Assembly (NCBI GenBank): GCA_963750735.1
Contig: CAVVRY010000019.1
Span: 682,001 to 746,000 of the forward strand
From: JANTGF01 sp963750735
GTDB lineage: Bacteria; Bacteroidota; Bacteroidia; Bacteroidales; VadinHA17
Length of the DNA stretch: 64,000 nt
Reading direction: 5' to 3'
The notes under the pieces were generated by a model, which made no database searches, was not told the origin of the DNA, and saw only the letters and a list, made by a program, of their open reading frames with translations. Below, in pieces: positions 1-8,216 of this stretch. A program made the position numbers and the translations under genes. The stretch's first letter is position 1. Each line of letters opens with the position of its first letter.

Positions 1-67
1 GGTATGAAAAAATAGCAGGAGAATAGAATATGTTGTAACCATTTTTATAGGGTTTAATGGTTATGCT

Positions 68-98
68 GGCCGGGAAATTTAATTTTCCGGCCTTTTTT
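68..98 (+). terminator. Rho-independent terminator
   Basis: A 10-bp stem (GGCCGGGAAA pairing with TTTTCCGGCC, one G-T wobble) with a short AT loop is followed by six T. It lies upstream of the first complete gene, so it most likely ends a plus-strand gene that lies before the window. Confidence 0.75.
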
Positions 99-133
99 AT
101 ACTTTTGAGGATAAACTTTTAAATTCTCCTGCC

Positions 134-553
134 ATGAATAAAACTATTTTAATCATTATTTTATTGCCTTTGTACATGCTTACTTTTGCACAAACGCAAG
201 ATACCCCTAAGCCCATTGCACCCTACAGCCCATTTATTAAAGCTGGAAACACCCTTTATCTTGCCGGACAAATCCCCATTGATTCTGAAACCGGGGAACT
301 TGTTAGGGATGATATTCAAAAAGCAACCAGGGTAGTAATGCAAAATATTGGCAAAATTTTGAAAAAAAATGGAATGGATTATTCAAACCTGGTTAAATGT
401 ACTATTTATCTTAAAGATCTGAATAACTATAGCCTTATGAATGAGACATATGCCAGTTTTTTTGATGGTAAATTTCCTGCTCGTGTAGCGGTAGAAGTAG
501 CCCGTTTGCCTCTTGACGCAGATATTGAAATATCCTCAATTGCAGTAGAATAG
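134..553 (+). CDS. Exported Rid (YjgF/YER057c/UK114) family protein
   Basis: A 139-residue Rid-family protein. Residues 1 to about 19 form a hydrophobic signal peptide ending in TFA-Q, so this copy is probably periplasmic. The rest matches the Rid fold: PIAPYSPFIKAGNTLYLAGQ near the start, IGKILKKNGMDYSNLVK in the middle, and the family arginine in FPARVAVEVARLP near the C-terminus. Cytoplasmic RidA deaminates reactive enamine/imine intermediates released by PLP enzymes; whether the exported form does so is unknown. A second copy without a signal peptide lies at 34435-34818. The gene sits just after a terminator and 34 bp before cstA, so co-transcription with cstA is possible. Confidence 0.88.
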   Translation: MNKTILIIILLPLYMLTFAQTQDTPKPIAPYSPFIKAGNTLYLAGQIPIDSETGELVRDDIQKATRVVMQNIGKILKKNGMDYSNLVKCTIYLKDLNNYSLMNETYASFFDGKFPARVAVEVARLPLDADIEISSIAVE

Positions 554-587
554 ACCATTGCAGAGGTGTATGAATTTTGTATAAACT

Positions 588-2279
588 ATGAATTCCTTTC
601 TTCTTGCATTACTAGCCTTAATCGGGTATTTGATTGCATACCAGACCTATGGTAAGTTTCTTGCCAGAAAGATCTTTAAACTTTCTGATGAGAACCAGAT
701 GCCTTCGCATGAATTAAATGATGGTGTGGATTATGTCCCAACCAAGAAGCACATAATTTTTGGCCATCATTTTACTACCATTGCTGGATTAGGCCCTATT
801 GTAGGACCAGCCATTGGGATTATCTGGGGTTGGTTGCCGGCATTTATCTGGGTGTTTTTTGGTTCCATCCTGATGGGAGCCATGCATGATTTTACGACCC
901 TGGTTATTTCTGCTAGAAATAAAGGTAAGACAATGGGTGAATTAACAGGTGATATAATCAGCCCATCCACCAGGTATGCATTTCAGTTCATTATGCAGTT
1001 CTTGCTTTTCATTGTTATTTCAGTTTTTTCAATGATTGTGGGCCTTTTGTTTGAGCTATATCCTGAGGCAGTTTTCCCTGTATGGATGCAAATCCCAATT
1101 GCAATTTGGCTCGGCATTCAGATCCAGAAAGGAAAGAATGACCTGATATATTCGATAATTGCTGTAATTTTAATGTACGTGACAGTTGTCATTGGAACTT
1201 ACCTACCAATACATATTCCGCCTTTGTTTGGATCCTCAGTTACTTCATGGGTACTTATATTGCTGGTTTATGTCTTTTTCGCATCCACCATCCCGGTGCA
1301 AAAACTACTACAACCGCGAGATTATATTAATTCACACCAGCTATTGGTGGCCATGAGCCTTTTATTTGTTGGCCTGGCAGTAGCGCATCCGGTTATCACT
1401 GCACCTGCAATTAATCCGGCGGCAACAGCTCCCGGTAGCGATATTCCCAATTTGGCTCCCTTACTATTTATAACAATAGCCTGCGGCGCTATTTCAGGAT
1501 TTCATTCATTGGCCAGCTCTGGAACCACTGTAAAACAGATAGATAAAGAAACAGATACTCTTTTCATAGGGTACGGTGGTATGTTATTGGAAAGTCTGCT
1601 TGCAGTATTGGTATTGATGGCTGTCGCCGGTGGACTTGGAATGGATAATCCAGATGCGTTTAGTGAGCATTACTCATCCTGGGCATCAGCATCAGGTCTT
1701 AATGCTAAATTAGAAGCATTTGTTACAGGATCAGCTAATTTATTTAGTTCACTTGGTATTTCACCTTTAGTGGGTAAATCAATTATAGCTGTTTTTATTG
1801 TTAGTTTTGCCAATACTACTCTTGATTCTGCAGCCAGGATTCAACGTTTATCGCTTCAGGAGATATTCACAAATAAGGCAGGTGTAACTGCCAAACCTTT
1901 TAATAATCGTTACGTAGCTACTTTTTTTGTTGTTTTGGCTGCCGGATTACTTGCCTTTTCAAAGCCTGCAGCTGAAGGGGCACTGGCCCTATGGCCTTTA
2001 TTCGGTTCATTGAATCAACTTCTCGCTGCCCTCGCTTTGGCGATTGTCACTGTTTATCTTATCCAGAAGAAAAAAAATGTTCTTTTTGCTTTTATTCCGA
2101 TGGTATTCGTATTGTTGATGACAGTTTGGGCGATGATAAATAACCTTATGGTATTTGTAAAGGACAAGGACATAGTTCTTGTCCTTTTATCAATAATAGT
2201 TTTATGCTTAAGCTTTTGGTTACTTGTAAGTACCATCTTTTCATTATTCAGGTTGAAAAAGGAAAAAAGTAATCTTTAG
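588..2279 (+). CDS. cstA: CstA-family carbon starvation protein, predicted pyruvate/peptide transporter
   Basis: A 563-residue polytopic membrane protein with about 14-16 hydrophobic segments. The N-terminal region carries the CstA signature FGHHFTTIAGLGPIVGPAIG (about residues 58-77), followed by GAMHDFTTLVISARNKG. A later segment has SGFHSLASSGTTVKQ and another FANTTLDSAARIQR, both conserved in the family. CstA proteins import pyruvate and possibly peptides. At 563 residues it belongs to the shorter class, E. coli CstA being about 700. The ATG start gives the expected N-terminal hydrophobic helix. The fold is clear; the substrate is inferred from the family. Confidence 0.92.
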   Translation: MNSFLLALLALIGYLIAYQTYGKFLARKIFKLSDENQMPSHELNDGVDYVPTKKHIIFGHHFTTIAGLGPIVGPAIGIIWGWLPAFIWVFFGSILMGAMHDFTTLVISARNKGKTMGELTGDIISPSTRYAFQFIMQFLLFIVISVFSMIVGLLFELYPEAVFPVWMQIPIAIWLGIQIQKGKNDLIYSIIAVILMYVTVVIGTYLPIHIPPLFGSSVTSWVLILLVYVFFASTIPVQKLLQPRDYINSHQLLVAMSLLFVGLAVAHPVITAPAINPAATAPGSDIPNLAPLLFITIACGAISGFHSLASSGTTVKQIDKETDTLFIGYGGMLLESLLAVLVLMAVAGGLGMDNPDAFSEHYSSWASASGLNAKLEAFVTGSANLFSSLGISPLVGKSIIAVFIVSFANTTLDSAARIQRLSLQEIFTNKAGVTAKPFNNRYVATFFVVLAAGLLAFSKPAAEGALALWPLFGSLNQLLAALALAIVTVYLIQKKKNVLFAFIPMVFVLLMTVWAMINNLMVFVKDKDIVLVLLSIIVLCLSFWLLVSTIFSLFRLKKEKSNL

Positions 2280-2302
2280 TTTTATTTTATTTATGAAAAA
2301 AT

Positions 2303-3325
2303 ATGAAAGCAATTCAGTTAGTAAAATATGGGGATTCTTTTGAGGCATTTAAAATTGCGGAGGTTGATAAACCAGTAATTGGTTCTTCAGAGGTGTTGAT
2401 TAAGACGAAAACCTTTGGTTTAAACTTTGCTGATGTAATGGCCCGAAGAGGATTATATAAAGCAGCTCCACCATTACCTGCAGTGCTGGGTTATGAGGTA
2501 GTAGGTGAAATCTCTGAATTGGGGCAGGATGTTAAAGATTTTAAAATTGGACAGAAAGTCGTTGCTTTTACTCGTTTTGGTGGCTATGCTGAATTTGCTA
2601 AGACCGATAGACGGGCGATTGCAGTTATCCCTGAAGAAATGGATAATGGGAAAGCCACAGCATTATCTACCCAATATTGTACTGCATATTATGCTGCATA
2701 TGATATGGCTAATATACAGGAGGGAGAATTGGTTTTAATTCATGCTGCTGCAGGAGGTGTGGGCATTGCCTTAATACAACTGGCAAAGAAAAGAGCTTGT
2801 AGAATAATCGGTACTGCCGGATCAGATGAAAAACTGGCTTTTTTGAAAGAATTGGGTGTAGATTACACTATAAATTACAGGGAAAAGGATTTTTCAACTG
2901 AAATCCCAGAAATTTTAGGAAATGAAAGACCTGATGTAATTTTTGATCCGGTAGGAGGGAAATCGTTTAAAATGGGTAAGAAACTTCTTAATATCGGAGG
3001 TAGAATTGTTGGATATGGTGCCTCTGATCAGCTAAACCGGAGAAATAATTTCATTACCGGAATAAAATTGATGTTAAATTTCGGCTTTCTTCACCCGGTT
3101 AACTTAATAATCAATTCTTCAGGTGTACTGGGAGTTAACATGCTAAAAATTGCTGATTATAGACCTGAGATATTGCAGCGAACATTAAAGAATGTGGTCG
3201 ATTTAGCCGTAAAAAAAGAGATTCAACCTTTTGTTGGTAAAGAGTTTGATGCAACTGAAATCTCCCGGGCACATGATTTTTTTGAAAGCAGGAAATCTAT
3301 TGGGAAGATAGTACTGCATTGGTAA
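2303..3325 (+). CDS. Zinc-independent MDR oxidoreductase (quinone oxidoreductase / VAT-1-like)
   Basis: A 340-residue medium-chain dehydrogenase/reductase. The N-terminal GroES-like domain includes GLNFADVMARRGLYKAAPP and GYEVVGEISELGQDV. The nucleotide-binding domain begins with the glycine-rich HAAAGGVGIALIQLAKK, the AxxGGVG form typical of NADPH-dependent quinone/enone reductases. The cysteines that bind zinc in alcohol dehydrogenases are absent. A C-terminal DFFESRKSIGKIVL segment is also typical. It probably reduces quinones or activated double bonds in the cytoplasm, but the substrate cannot be read from the sequence. It lies 23 bp after cstA and 24 bp before the next gene. Confidence 0.88.
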   Translation: MKAIQLVKYGDSFEAFKIAEVDKPVIGSSEVLIKTKTFGLNFADVMARRGLYKAAPPLPAVLGYEVVGEISELGQDVKDFKIGQKVVAFTRFGGYAEFAKTDRRAIAVIPEEMDNGKATALSTQYCTAYYAAYDMANIQEGELVLIHAAAGGVGIALIQLAKKRACRIIGTAGSDEKLAFLKELGVDYTINYREKDFSTEIPEILGNERPDVIFDPVGGKSFKMGKKLLNIGGRIVGYGASDQLNRRNNFITGIKLMLNFGFLHPVNLIINSSGVLGVNMLKIADYRPEILQRTLKNVVDLAVKKEIQPFVGKEFDATEISRAHDFFESRKSIGKIVLHW

Positions 3326-3349
3326 ATTAGTTTAAACTCTCAGAATTAC

Positions 3350-3742
3350 ATGTATGAATTACTTCATATATTTTTCCTTGTATTTCATTCATTTCTAATA
3401 CTTTTTAACTTATTTGGATGGGTTTGGAAACCATTGCGAAAAGCAAACCTTGTAACTCTTTTATTAACTGGTCTGAGTTGGTTTTTGTTGGGCATTTTTT
3501 ATGGGATTGGCTATTGTCCTTTAACCGACTGGCACTACCAGATTTTATATGAATTAGGCAAAATAAATTTGCCAAACTCCTATATTCAGTACCTTCTGGA
3601 AACTTTCTTTTCAGTTTCTGTTTCCCAAAATATTACGGACACATGGACTATGATATTATTTTTTGTTGCCCTTGTATGCTCGATTTATGTGAATTTTTTT
3701 TATAAATTATTGAATCGAACAAAAAATAACTATTTAGAATGA
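3350..3742 (+). CDS. DUF2784-family small membrane protein
   Basis: A 130-residue integral membrane protein with about three to four hydrophobic helices. The conserved string YCPLTDWHYQILYELGK after the second helix is characteristic of DUF2784 proteins. The function of the family is unknown. It closely follows the oxidoreductase gene and may be its operon partner. The C-terminus is short and basic (KLLNRTKNNYLE), suggesting a cytoplasmic end. Confidence 0.8.
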   Translation: MYELLHIFFLVFHSFLILFNLFGWVWKPLRKANLVTLLLTGLSWFLLGIFYGIGYCPLTDWHYQILYELGKINLPNSYIQYLLETFFSVSVSQNITDTWTMILFFVALVCSIYVNFFYKLLNRTKNNYLE

Positions 3743-3763
3743 TTCTATTTAAATTAAATACCG

Positions 3764-3771
3764 TATATTTG
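3764..3771 (+). promoter_or_regulatory. Possible Bacteroidota -7 element for the glutathione peroxidase gene
   Basis: TATATTTG matches the Bacteroidota -7 consensus TAnnTTTG, 43 bp before the ATG at 3815. I see no good -33 TTTG at the usual spacing, so this is a weak call. Confidence 0.3.
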
Positions 3772-3814
3772 GATAATATTTAGAAAAAATAAAGAATCAA
3801 ATAAAATTTATGAT

Positions 3815-4354
3815 ATGAAAACTTTTTTTGCTTTAGTTGTTTTGACATTAATTTCAATTGGTATGAGTGCACAAACATCATTTTACGATTTCAAAGTTGA
3901 AACCCTCGAAGGGGAAACCTTTGATCTATCTTCCTTAAAAGGGAAAAAGGTACTTGTTGTAAATACTGCGTCCAAATGTGGTTATACACCTCAATACGAA
4001 GATCTTGAGAAATTATATGATGAATTTGGTGGCGATAACTTTGTTGTAATAGGATTTCCAGCTAACAACTTTATGAGTCAGGAGCCTGGTACTAACGAAG
4101 AAATAAGAGAATTTTGCACTAAAAATTATGGTGTAACTTTTCCAATGATGGCAAAAATTTCTGTAAAGGGAGATGATATGCATCCATTATATAAATGGCT
4201 GACTACAAAAGATTTAAATGGCGTAATGGATACAAAAGTCAAATGGAACTTCCAGAAATACCTGGTAGATGAAGAAGGAAATCTTGTTGATGTTGCCTAC
4301 TCAAAGGAGAAACCCATGTCAGAGAAGATTGTATCCTGGGTTGAATCCGACTAA
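3815..4354 (+). CDS. Glutathione peroxidase-family thiol peroxidase, exported, Cys type
   Basis: A 179-residue peroxidase with a signal peptide (residues 1 to about 19, ending MSA-Q), so probably periplasmic. All three family blocks are present: NTASKCGYTPQYEDLEKLY with peroxidatic Cys55, GFPANNFMSQEPGTNEE, and the tryptophan/asparagine block KWNFQKYLVD. It uses cysteine rather than selenocysteine. Cys101 in REFCTKNYGVTFP sits where yeast Gpx3-type enzymes have their resolving cysteine, so the reductant is more likely thioredoxin than glutathione. It is convergent with the minus-strand PAS gene, with only 7 bp between them. Confidence 0.92.
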   Translation: MKTFFALVVLTLISIGMSAQTSFYDFKVETLEGETFDLSSLKGKKVLVVNTASKCGYTPQYEDLEKLYDEFGGDNFVVIGFPANNFMSQEPGTNEEIREFCTKNYGVTFPMMAKISVKGDDMHPLYKWLTTKDLNGVMDTKVKWNFQKYLVDEEGNLVDVAYSKEKPMSEKIVSWVESD

Positions 4355-4361
4355 ATACAGG

Positions 4362-4691
4362 CTATTTCTTAATGACTTTCATATTTGCAGGTAATTGAAT
4401 GGAGATTTCCATTAGGCCTGCAAATTTTTCATCTTTATACCAGGGAACTTCGTGAATAATTTTTTTCTTTCCATTCTTTTCAACTGAATAGGTATGCCCG
4501 GTCTGTTCATCTAACATCTTTTTAAGCTGCGATTTTGAAGGTTCAGGGTGGCAGTCAAGTAGATTGGTGCCAATTAGGTTTGATCCACCATCCTTACTAA
4601 AGCTTTCAATTGAAGCAGGATTCATATAGAGGATTATTCCCTCATTATCACAAATTGTGAGAGGCATTGGTAATTTATCAGCCCAATTCAT
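4362..4691 (-). CDS. Stand-alone PAS-domain protein
   Basis: A 109-residue protein that is essentially one PAS domain. It has PLPMTICDNEG-like sensory strands (LPMPLTICDNEGIILYMNPA), the NLLDCHPEPSK motif found in one PAS subgroup, and a C-terminal WYKDEKFAGLMEISIQ strand pair. No kinase, cyclase or helix-turn-helix domain is attached. It probably binds a small ligand or cofactor, or interacts with another sensor protein. It starts 1 bp after the stop of the upstream minus-strand hydrolase gene, so the two are very likely co-transcribed. Confidence 0.75.
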   Translation of the reverse strand: MNWADKLPMPLTICDNEGIILYMNPASIESFSKDGGSNLIGTNLLDCHPEPSKSQLKKMLDEQTGHTYSVEKNGKKKIIHEVPWYKDEKFAGLMEISIQLPANMKVIKK

Positions 4692-4692
4692 A

Positions 4693-5607
4693 TTAAATAT
4701 TTTTTGTGTTTAGTTCTGTCCAGGCTGCTTTAATACTCCAGCCAATTCCCTGTCCTTTCCATTCTTCAGCTCCAGGAATGCTTTCAGTTTTTAATAACTC
4801 TTCCTGTGACTTACCGGCTTTCATATTCTTTTCTACATAAACCAGTAATTTAGACAGGTAGTTCTCCATAGCTTTTAAATCCTCTGCATCACCAGTAATA
4901 GCATCAGGATCAAGCGAATGACCAAAAATAAATATTGTTTCCTTGTCAAATTTGGCTCTGACTTTCTCTAAAGTTAAAATCCAGTTATTAATGTCAGATC
5001 CAGCAGCCGTGTCAATATATGGAAATCTCCTGTTGAATATTAAATCGCCCATATGGGCAATATTTGCATTTTCAAAATGTATCACTGAGTCTCCGCTGGT
5101 ATGGGCCGGACCGAAGTTATATGCCTTAATACTTTCATCGCCGACTTTATCAGACCAGTCATTTTTAAATGTAGTATCAGGATATAATTGATTTTCTTCA
5201 TTGCCATTATTTTTGGCAGTGAGCATCTGAAACTTTTTAGAATTTTCGTGTGCAACAATTTTTTTAGCGAATCCTTTAAAGGCGATGTTCCCGGCAGTAT
5301 GATCGCCATGATGATGGGTATTCATCAATAGATCAGTAGCTTTATCAGATTGTTGCTTAATTTCTTCAATTAAATGATTGGCTTGATCAGGAAACTGAGT
5401 ATCGATAATTACAATGCCATCCTTTGAAATCATCCATCCGATTGTGCCACCACGTTCAGTAAAAACTCCTACATTGTTGCGCAAAACTTTCATTTTCCAA
5501 GCCTGATCCTGATTAAAAAGTGCTGCAAATGCAATTCTTCCTGGCAAAAATCCAATACTGCTCAATAGCCCTACAGATTTTAAAAACACTCTTCTATTTG
5601 CTTTCAT
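4693..5607 (-). CDS. Tat-exported metallo-beta-lactamase-fold hydrolase
   Basis: An MBL-fold hydrolase of about 304 residues. I place the start at the ATG at 5607 rather than an in-frame ATG at 5631. This removes an overlap with the upstream gene and puts the twin-arginine signal NRRVFLKSVG right at the N-terminus. The metal-binding motif NTHHHGDHTAGN is intact, and further ligands are likely in GPAHTSGD, MGDLIFNRRFPYID and IFGHSLD. The substrate is unknown; related exported proteins include lactamase-like and quinoprotein-associated hydrolases. It lies between the patatin gene upstream and the PAS gene downstream, all on the minus strand. Confidence 0.85.
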   Translation of the reverse strand: MKANRRVFLKSVGLLSSIGFLPGRIAFAALFNQDQAWKMKVLRNNVGVFTERGGTIGWMISKDGIVIIDTQFPDQANHLIEEIKQQSDKATDLLMNTHHHGDHTAGNIAFKGFAKKIVAHENSKKFQMLTAKNNGNEENQLYPDTTFKNDWSDKVGDESIKAYNFGPAHTSGDSVIHFENANIAHMGDLIFNRRFPYIDTAAGSDINNWILTLEKVRAKFDKETIFIFGHSLDPDAITGDAEDLKAMENYLSKLLVYVEKNMKAGKSQEELLKTESIPGAEEWKGQGIGWSIKAAWTELNTKNI

Positions 5608-5621
5608 AATTGTTAATTTAT

Positions 5622-7808
5622 TTAAAACCAATAACCAAGCTGAACATTCCCTAGCAATCCTTTTCGTTCACCAGATCTCATTACTGATACTTTTATTGGT
5701 CCAATAGGTGTTTGGATGCCATAGGTCAAACCAAATCCTGAAATCAAACCTTCTGGTTTGAAAATATCATTGAAATCATCACTCTGATAGCCAGCATTGC
5801 ACATAAAAATGAAATACATATTTTTATAAAATTGGAACTGCAAATCCAGTCTGGCAAACATTACATTGTCATTTCCGGTCTCGAAATATTTATATCCTGC
5901 AAAAGGCATATGTCCGAATTTCCCCATTTCTGTAAGACCTCCAAGCGGAAAAGAATATTGAAATGGTATTGAATCTCCAATTGAAATACCACCATAGATG
6001 GATGGAATAAGCGTAAACTTTTCACTTAATCTCTGAGCAAACCGATATCTAAACTTGAATCTTGTTATAGGCTCAAGATCAACATTTGATACAAATTTTG
6101 CCGAAATATAAGCCTGTTGACCTCTCTTAGGAAAATATGGCTGGTCGTAGGTATCAGAGTAAAGGCTTCCAAATAATCCCCAGAAATTATCTGTAATATT
6201 GCCAAATTCAATCAATGAAACATTGGGTTTCAGTATACCATGAGTCCATTCCCCTCCAAGCCGAAAAGTTAGAAAACTTGAAAAATTTGATTGTATAAAA
6301 AGATTGGCATTTGTTATTGAATAATTCGCCGAAAGAACTTTTTGCCGGGTAGAATCGGAATAGCCATAAATAGTTTCCCATGAACTTGAAACCTCAAATC
6401 CGGGTGCGGGAACAGGGCCCTTATCTATAAAATACTGCAAATTGATACTAGGGCTTCTTCCAAGACCTAATGTGATTGACAATTTTGTATCGTTAATCAA
6501 CCAGTTGTAAAAGGTAGAGTTAAGGAACAATGTTGCCTTGTAATCATTATCATAATAAAAACCAAAGCGCAAGAGTCCACCAATTTTTTCCTTAAAATGA
6601 ATTATTAACCTGCTTCCATCCTCTTCTTTTATTAATTCTGAGGTAACCTTATTGTAATAACCAGAAGAATAAATCCCTTCAATCGCATCCTGAATTTCTT
6701 TGGGGGTAACCCACTCAAGAACAGAGAAAGGGACATCTGCAGTTGCAAATTCTTCAGAACGGTTTTCCAGGCCTTCAATTTGAATTGCTTTTATAAATAT
6801 CGAATCAACCTTGGGCTGAGGTTTTCTAATGAAATTAGTATTGGATAAATTATTCAATGAATCAGCCAGGGATTGTAATTCAGAATAAACTGCACGACCA
6901 GCACTTTCCCCATAACTGATCAGTGAATCGCCATCTGAAAAACTTGAAGTTCCTAAACCTTTCAAATCCGGATTAATATAAATATCTACTGATTTCTTAT
7001 TTTCCTCCATCATCTTCGCAGAGTACAAAAATATTATATCACCCAGAGTGGTAATCAAATTGGATTCCTTTTTCTCCTGTGATCCATGTCCTACATCAAC
7101 CCCAATTATGATATCGGCCCCCATTTTCCGTACTTCACCAACAGGGAAATTATCGATTATCCCTCCATCAACATATTTACGTCCATCGATTTCCATTGGT
7201 ACAAAAACAGATGGGATGGACATACTAGCTCTCATTGCATTAGGAAGGTTTCCTTCTTTAAAGACTACTTTATCTTCAGCCTCAATATCAACCGCAACAC
7301 ATAGAAAAGGTATCGGCAATTGGTTAAAATCAGTGATGTTATAAACAGGAGTACACAGCTTTGTGAATTCACTTTCAATATGTTGTCCTCTTATAATTCC
7401 TTCCGGCAACTTTATTCCTTTTTTGCTAAAGGGAAAAGACAATAAAAATCGGTCATTATCATATTTTTCAGTTATAGAAAGCTCCCTGCGCGTAATTCCA
7501 TCTGAAAGCAGGTAATCCCAATTAATTGTATGAATAATGCTGTCAATTTGATTGGCCGAGTATCCTGCAGCATAAAAACCACCAACAATGCTACCCATGC
7601 TGGTCCCTCCAATATAATCTATTGGCATTCCAACTTCTTCCAATACTTTTAGAACACCCACATGAGCCATTCCCTTTGCACCTCCCCCTGAGAGCACAAG
7701 GCCTACCTTAGGTCTCTGCTTTTCTAATTCCTGGGCATAGGATTCAGAAAAAGAAATTGAGAGTATGAATAAAACTAAGCATTTATAAATCGAAAAATGA
7801 AGATTCAT
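5622..7808 (-). CDS. PlpD-like patatin phospholipase with POTRA and outer-membrane beta-barrel
   Basis: A 728-residue protein with a signal peptide (residues 1-25, ending SYA-Q). A patatin domain follows: oxyanion motif SGGGAKGMAHVG, nucleophile Ser70 in GGTSMGS, and the catalytic aspartate in YVDGGIIDNFP near residue 215. A POTRA-like segment lies around residues 330-410 and a Bam/surface-antigen barrel follows, ending in an aromatic residue (QLGYWF) as outer-membrane barrels do. This is the architecture of type Vd secretion (PlpD) and of Bacteroidota patatin-barrel proteins. The enzyme is probably displayed at or released from the surface and hydrolyses phospholipids. It heads a minus-strand group with the MBL hydrolase and PAS genes. 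Confidence 0.92.
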   Translation of the reverse strand: MNLHFSIYKCLVLFILSISFSESYAQELEKQRPKVGLVLSGGGAKGMAHVGVLKVLEEVGMPIDYIGGTSMGSIVGGFYAAGYSANQIDSIIHTINWDYLLSDGITRRELSITEKYDNDRFLLSFPFSKKGIKLPEGIIRGQHIESEFTKLCTPVYNITDFNQLPIPFLCVAVDIEAEDKVVFKEGNLPNAMRASMSIPSVFVPMEIDGRKYVDGGIIDNFPVGEVRKMGADIIIGVDVGHGSQEKKESNLITTLGDIIFLYSAKMMEENKKSVDIYINPDLKGLGTSSFSDGDSLISYGESAGRAVYSELQSLADSLNNLSNTNFIRKPQPKVDSIFIKAIQIEGLENRSEEFATADVPFSVLEWVTPKEIQDAIEGIYSSGYYNKVTSELIKEEDGSRLIIHFKEKIGGLLRFGFYYDNDYKATLFLNSTFYNWLINDTKLSITLGLGRSPSINLQYFIDKGPVPAPGFEVSSSWETIYGYSDSTRQKVLSANYSITNANLFIQSNFSSFLTFRLGGEWTHGILKPNVSLIEFGNITDNFWGLFGSLYSDTYDQPYFPKRGQQAYISAKFVSNVDLEPITRFKFRYRFAQRLSEKFTLIPSIYGGISIGDSIPFQYSFPLGGLTEMGKFGHMPFAGYKYFETGNDNVMFARLDLQFQFYKNMYFIFMCNAGYQSDDFNDIFKPEGLISGFGLTYGIQTPIGPIKVSVMRSGERKGLLGNVQLGYWF

Positions 7809-7843
7809 CTCAAGTTAAGAATGTGAACAATAATGAAAATTTT

Positions 7844-8029
7844 TTATGCAGGATCAAGATTTTCAGCACCTGGGAGTTTTCCTACTAATTTTGAAGGATC
7901 ATGAATTAGAACTGGTATATGTTGTGGACAAATCCAAAATGGAATTTTTTGGTAATCAAATTGAACCAATGGAATCTCCATTTCACTCTTTTGACAAACT
8001 AAACAAGCTTTTTCGATAGAATCAGACAT
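7844..8029 (-). CDS. Small Cys/His protein, possible zinc-binding
   Basis: A 61-residue protein with CLVCQKSEMEIPLVQFDYQ followed by FWICPQHIPVLIHDPSKLVG. The CxxC plus a later CPQH gives four possible metal ligands, suggesting a small zinc ribbon. I do not recognise an assigned function. It is divergent from the molybdoenzyme operon, with 187 bp between the two starts, and is followed by the patatin gene on the same strand. Sequence composition and motif spacing make it a credible gene rather than chance. Confidence 0.65.
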   Translation of the reverse strand: MSDSIEKACLVCQKSEMEIPLVQFDYQKIPFWICPQHIPVLIHDPSKLVGKLPGAENLDPA

Positions 8030-8216
8030 AGAACTAAATTTAATATTATTAAGAAAATTTTATTTTGGAGTAAATATATAAATTTAAAAATTATCCTTGA
8101 TTTTTGAAAAGTTGAATTACAGTATACTAATTGGAGAAGAAGTTTTATTATGTATTTTTATACCACTTGATTTTATTCCATGAATAATTGTATATCCATT
8201 TTATGAAAATATTTTA

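Noticed and set aside
7048..7344. Plus-strand frames antisense to the patatin gene
   Set aside because: They are shadows of a well-supported coding sequence with catalytic motifs on the minus strand and have no family resemblance.
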